Shown here: positions 62,333-64,000 of the stretch, in pieces
How the letters are laid out: each line of letters begins with the position of its first letter
How positions within the stretch are numbered: position 1 is the first letter of the stretch
NCBI RefSeq assembly: GCF_016906535.1
Contig: NC_057376.1
Span: 992,001 to 1,056,000, forward strand
Direction: 5' to 3'
From: Rhizoctonia solani
Taxonomy: Eukaryota > Basidiomycota > Agaricomycetes > Cantharellales > Ceratobasidiaceae
DNA length: 64,000 nucleotides
The notes under the pieces: generated by a model
What the model saw: the letters and a program-made list of their open reading frames with translations, nothing else
Database searches by the model: none
What the model was told of the DNA's origin: nothing
Position numbers and translations under genes: made by a program

Positions 62333-63996
62333 ATGGCCATTGACGAGATGTGGTACCTGCCTTACGAAGGCCATGGGATAACGGTAAGTACGAGCCACAT
62401 GGTCACGCTATGTGGTCTGGCATATACATTTCATGGGCTAACCTATTTAATAGGCTACAATAGTCGCATCGTTTATATCTTTCACTTCAGTTATATCTTT
62501 ATTTTCTTATTGGCATGGGTCGCAATTACGGGACGAGGGCCAACAGAACGACCATTCTTGAAAACACATATTGGGGTTTACTTTCGTGAGCATACATGTA
62601 CCCCGAACCGATGGTGTCATCTGAAACATTAGCGTACAGTCTCCTTGATGACAGCAGACCTTTCGCAAGCCATCGGGGGGATCATGAACATTAGATGGGT
62701 AGCCGCTCGGCACGTTTCAATTGGCCGATTCTGCACTGCCCAAGCAGCTATTAAACAATTCGCCAATGTTGGAGCGGCCTTGTGGTCGATCATAATTGCG
62801 ATCCATACGTTTAGATTGTTGGTAAGTTCTGCTTCATTAGCTTAGAATGTTCACTGTATACTTACTTGGGCGGACTGATTCAGTTTTTCAATGCTCATAC
62901 CAGTAACTTTATGTGTTTTGCTACTTTGGTAGTGATCTGGGGCGGTATTATTACGGTCGTAGCTGCTGGTCCTACAGTAATCCAAACTCCGTCGAAAGGG
63001 GACTACTTTGGAATAACAGGTAAGAGCGCAATCTGGGTTACCTGGCAGTGCATAGAGTAAATGAGGAAACAGGATATTGGTGTTGGATTACACGGGATTA
63101 TTCTGTCGAAAGACTTTGCTTGGAATACCTTTTTGTGAGTATACCTTTGGCATATACACTGAAATAACTTCGCTCAGACCTTCAAAAGATGTTCATATCC
63201 GCTGGCGTCTCGCTTATCGTCTATACATTGGTATTTTTCCGGTTACGGGGCAACCTCGTCGCTGAGGGATACAAGATCAAAGCTCTCAGTGTGAGCTCAT
63301 CCCGTGCTTGGAATCTTGAAGCAGGCCGTGCTGTCATGGAATCAAATACCATGTCCGTGGCTTGGCAATTGATGTGGTACCCAGTATCCTATACATTTAC
63401 AGTGAGAAACCTCTTGAAAATTCTTATTTTATTAATATCGCTGATGACAATTGGTGCGAGTGTAGATTCTCCCAATAACTGTTTCTCGTTGGGTCGAGTT
63501 CTCAGGCACAACAGTTCCTTTTGAGGCAAAGATGTTCTCTGTAAGTAACTTCATAGAGGCAATCTCGATGGCTATTTAAGGAATCTTCATTCATCAGTCC
63601 GTTGTTTTCATGCTCTCGGGCTTCATTAACACACTTTTATTCCTTGCTACTAGAAGAGTCCTCCCCCCAATCAAATTGCGTCGCAAATCTACGTCGGGGA
63701 CATCTAGCGCACACCCAGGGATTAGTATCAAGATCAGCGTACACGCAACGCGTACACAACAAATTTCCTCAGCGAATGGCGATCCATCCTACATCATTGC
63801 TCTCCCTTCACCTAATTTCTCTCATACTGAGAACCAGGCATATGAACTTGACGATTGCTCTCGTCTTCCGGTTGTTCCGGAGAAGGCCGAATCACGTATG
63901 TCTGGAGAAAGTACTGGAATCAGTGTTGGGACAGGAAAAAATGATTACGATATTGAGGATGGTTTGGACCAACATACGATACCACGGCCATTATGA
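62333..63996 (+). CDS. cAMP-receptor-like G-protein-coupled receptor (frameshifted in helix 1)
   Basis: A seven-helix receptor resembling the Dicty_CAR/Git3-type fungal GPCRs that sense nutrients or signals through cAMP. The start at 62,333 gives MAIDEMWYLPYEGHGIT. Helix 1 begins ATIVASFISFTSVISL and continues FLLAWVAITG only if one T is missing from the run at 62,502-62,505. Then KTHIGVYFLSLMTADLSQAI (helix 2), ALWSIIIAIHTFRLL (helix 3), CFATLVVIWGGIITVVA (helix 4), SAGVSLIVYTLVFFRL (helix 5), MSVAWQLMWYPVSYTFTILP (helix 6) and FMLSGFINTLLFLATRRVLP (helix 7) follow. The C-terminal tail of about 120 residues is Ser-rich and ends QHTIPRPL at 63,996. About eight introns. Confidence 0.82.
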
Positions 63997-64000
63997 TTCT

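Overview
The window is nuclear DNA of a filamentous fungus, almost certainly a basidiomycete of the Agaricomycetes. Genes are packed on both strands, and nearly every gene is cut by introns of about 45-60 nt with GT(A/G)AG-type donors. The gene set is eukaryotic and fungal: Slu7, Chd1, WC-2-type GATA fingers, alkaline ceramidase, a cAMP-receptor-like GPCR. Secreted plant-cell-wall and protein-degrading enzymes (a PL9 pectate lyase, a CE16/GDSL esterase, a type-B carboxylesterase, an A1 aspartic protease) fit a plant-associated or saprotrophic lifestyle, for example Rhizoctonia/Ceratobasidiaceae. That genus-level guess is inference. No CRISPR, prophage, intact transposon, rRNA or tRNA was recognised.

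Layout, left to right. 0-10 kb: a DUF218 protein (partial), a WW-WW-MyTH4-RhoGAP protein of Vilse/ARHGAP39 architecture, a membrane-anchored carboxylesterase and a PL9 pectate lyase. 10-12.6 kb: no gene seen. 12.6-21 kb: the chromatin remodeller Chd1 and a two-finger GATA factor. 21-23.8 kb: no gene seen. 23.8-34 kb: an unassigned membrane protein, the splicing factor Slu7, a carnitine/acylcarnitine carrier divergent from mitochondrial ribosomal protein S16, and a soluble fumarate reductase fused to cytochrome b5. 34.6-44 kb: malic enzyme, an LRR-like protein, alkaline ceramidase and ornithine aminotransferase. 44.7-53 kb: a RING protein, a CE16 esterase, a C2H2/RING protein, an MTH1-like Nudix gene and an A1 aspartic protease with a C-terminal membrane anchor. 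53-56.3 kb: no clear gene. 56.3-64 kb: a small mitochondrial membrane protein, nicotinamide riboside kinase, an MFS transporter and a GPCR.

The genes do not form one pathway. Several neighbours share mitochondrial or C4-acid/redox metabolism (carrier, mrps16, fumarate reductase, malic enzyme, NRK). The rest are housekeeping regulators and secreted hydrolases.

Two patterns stand out. First, at least ten otherwise well-conserved reading frames are interrupted by a single missing base (three in Chd1; others in the RING, Nudix, protease, mitochondrial-protein and GPCR genes), often in or beside a short homopolymer. The spread over unrelated genes points to consensus error rather than real decay. 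Second, gene structure is subtle: a 12-nt microexon in NRK, a 9-nt microexon in the MFS gene, a GC-AG intron and a probable 21-nt first coding exon in the pectate lyase, and a stop-free 54-nt intron in fumarate reductase. I did not find a convincing new multi-gene system.
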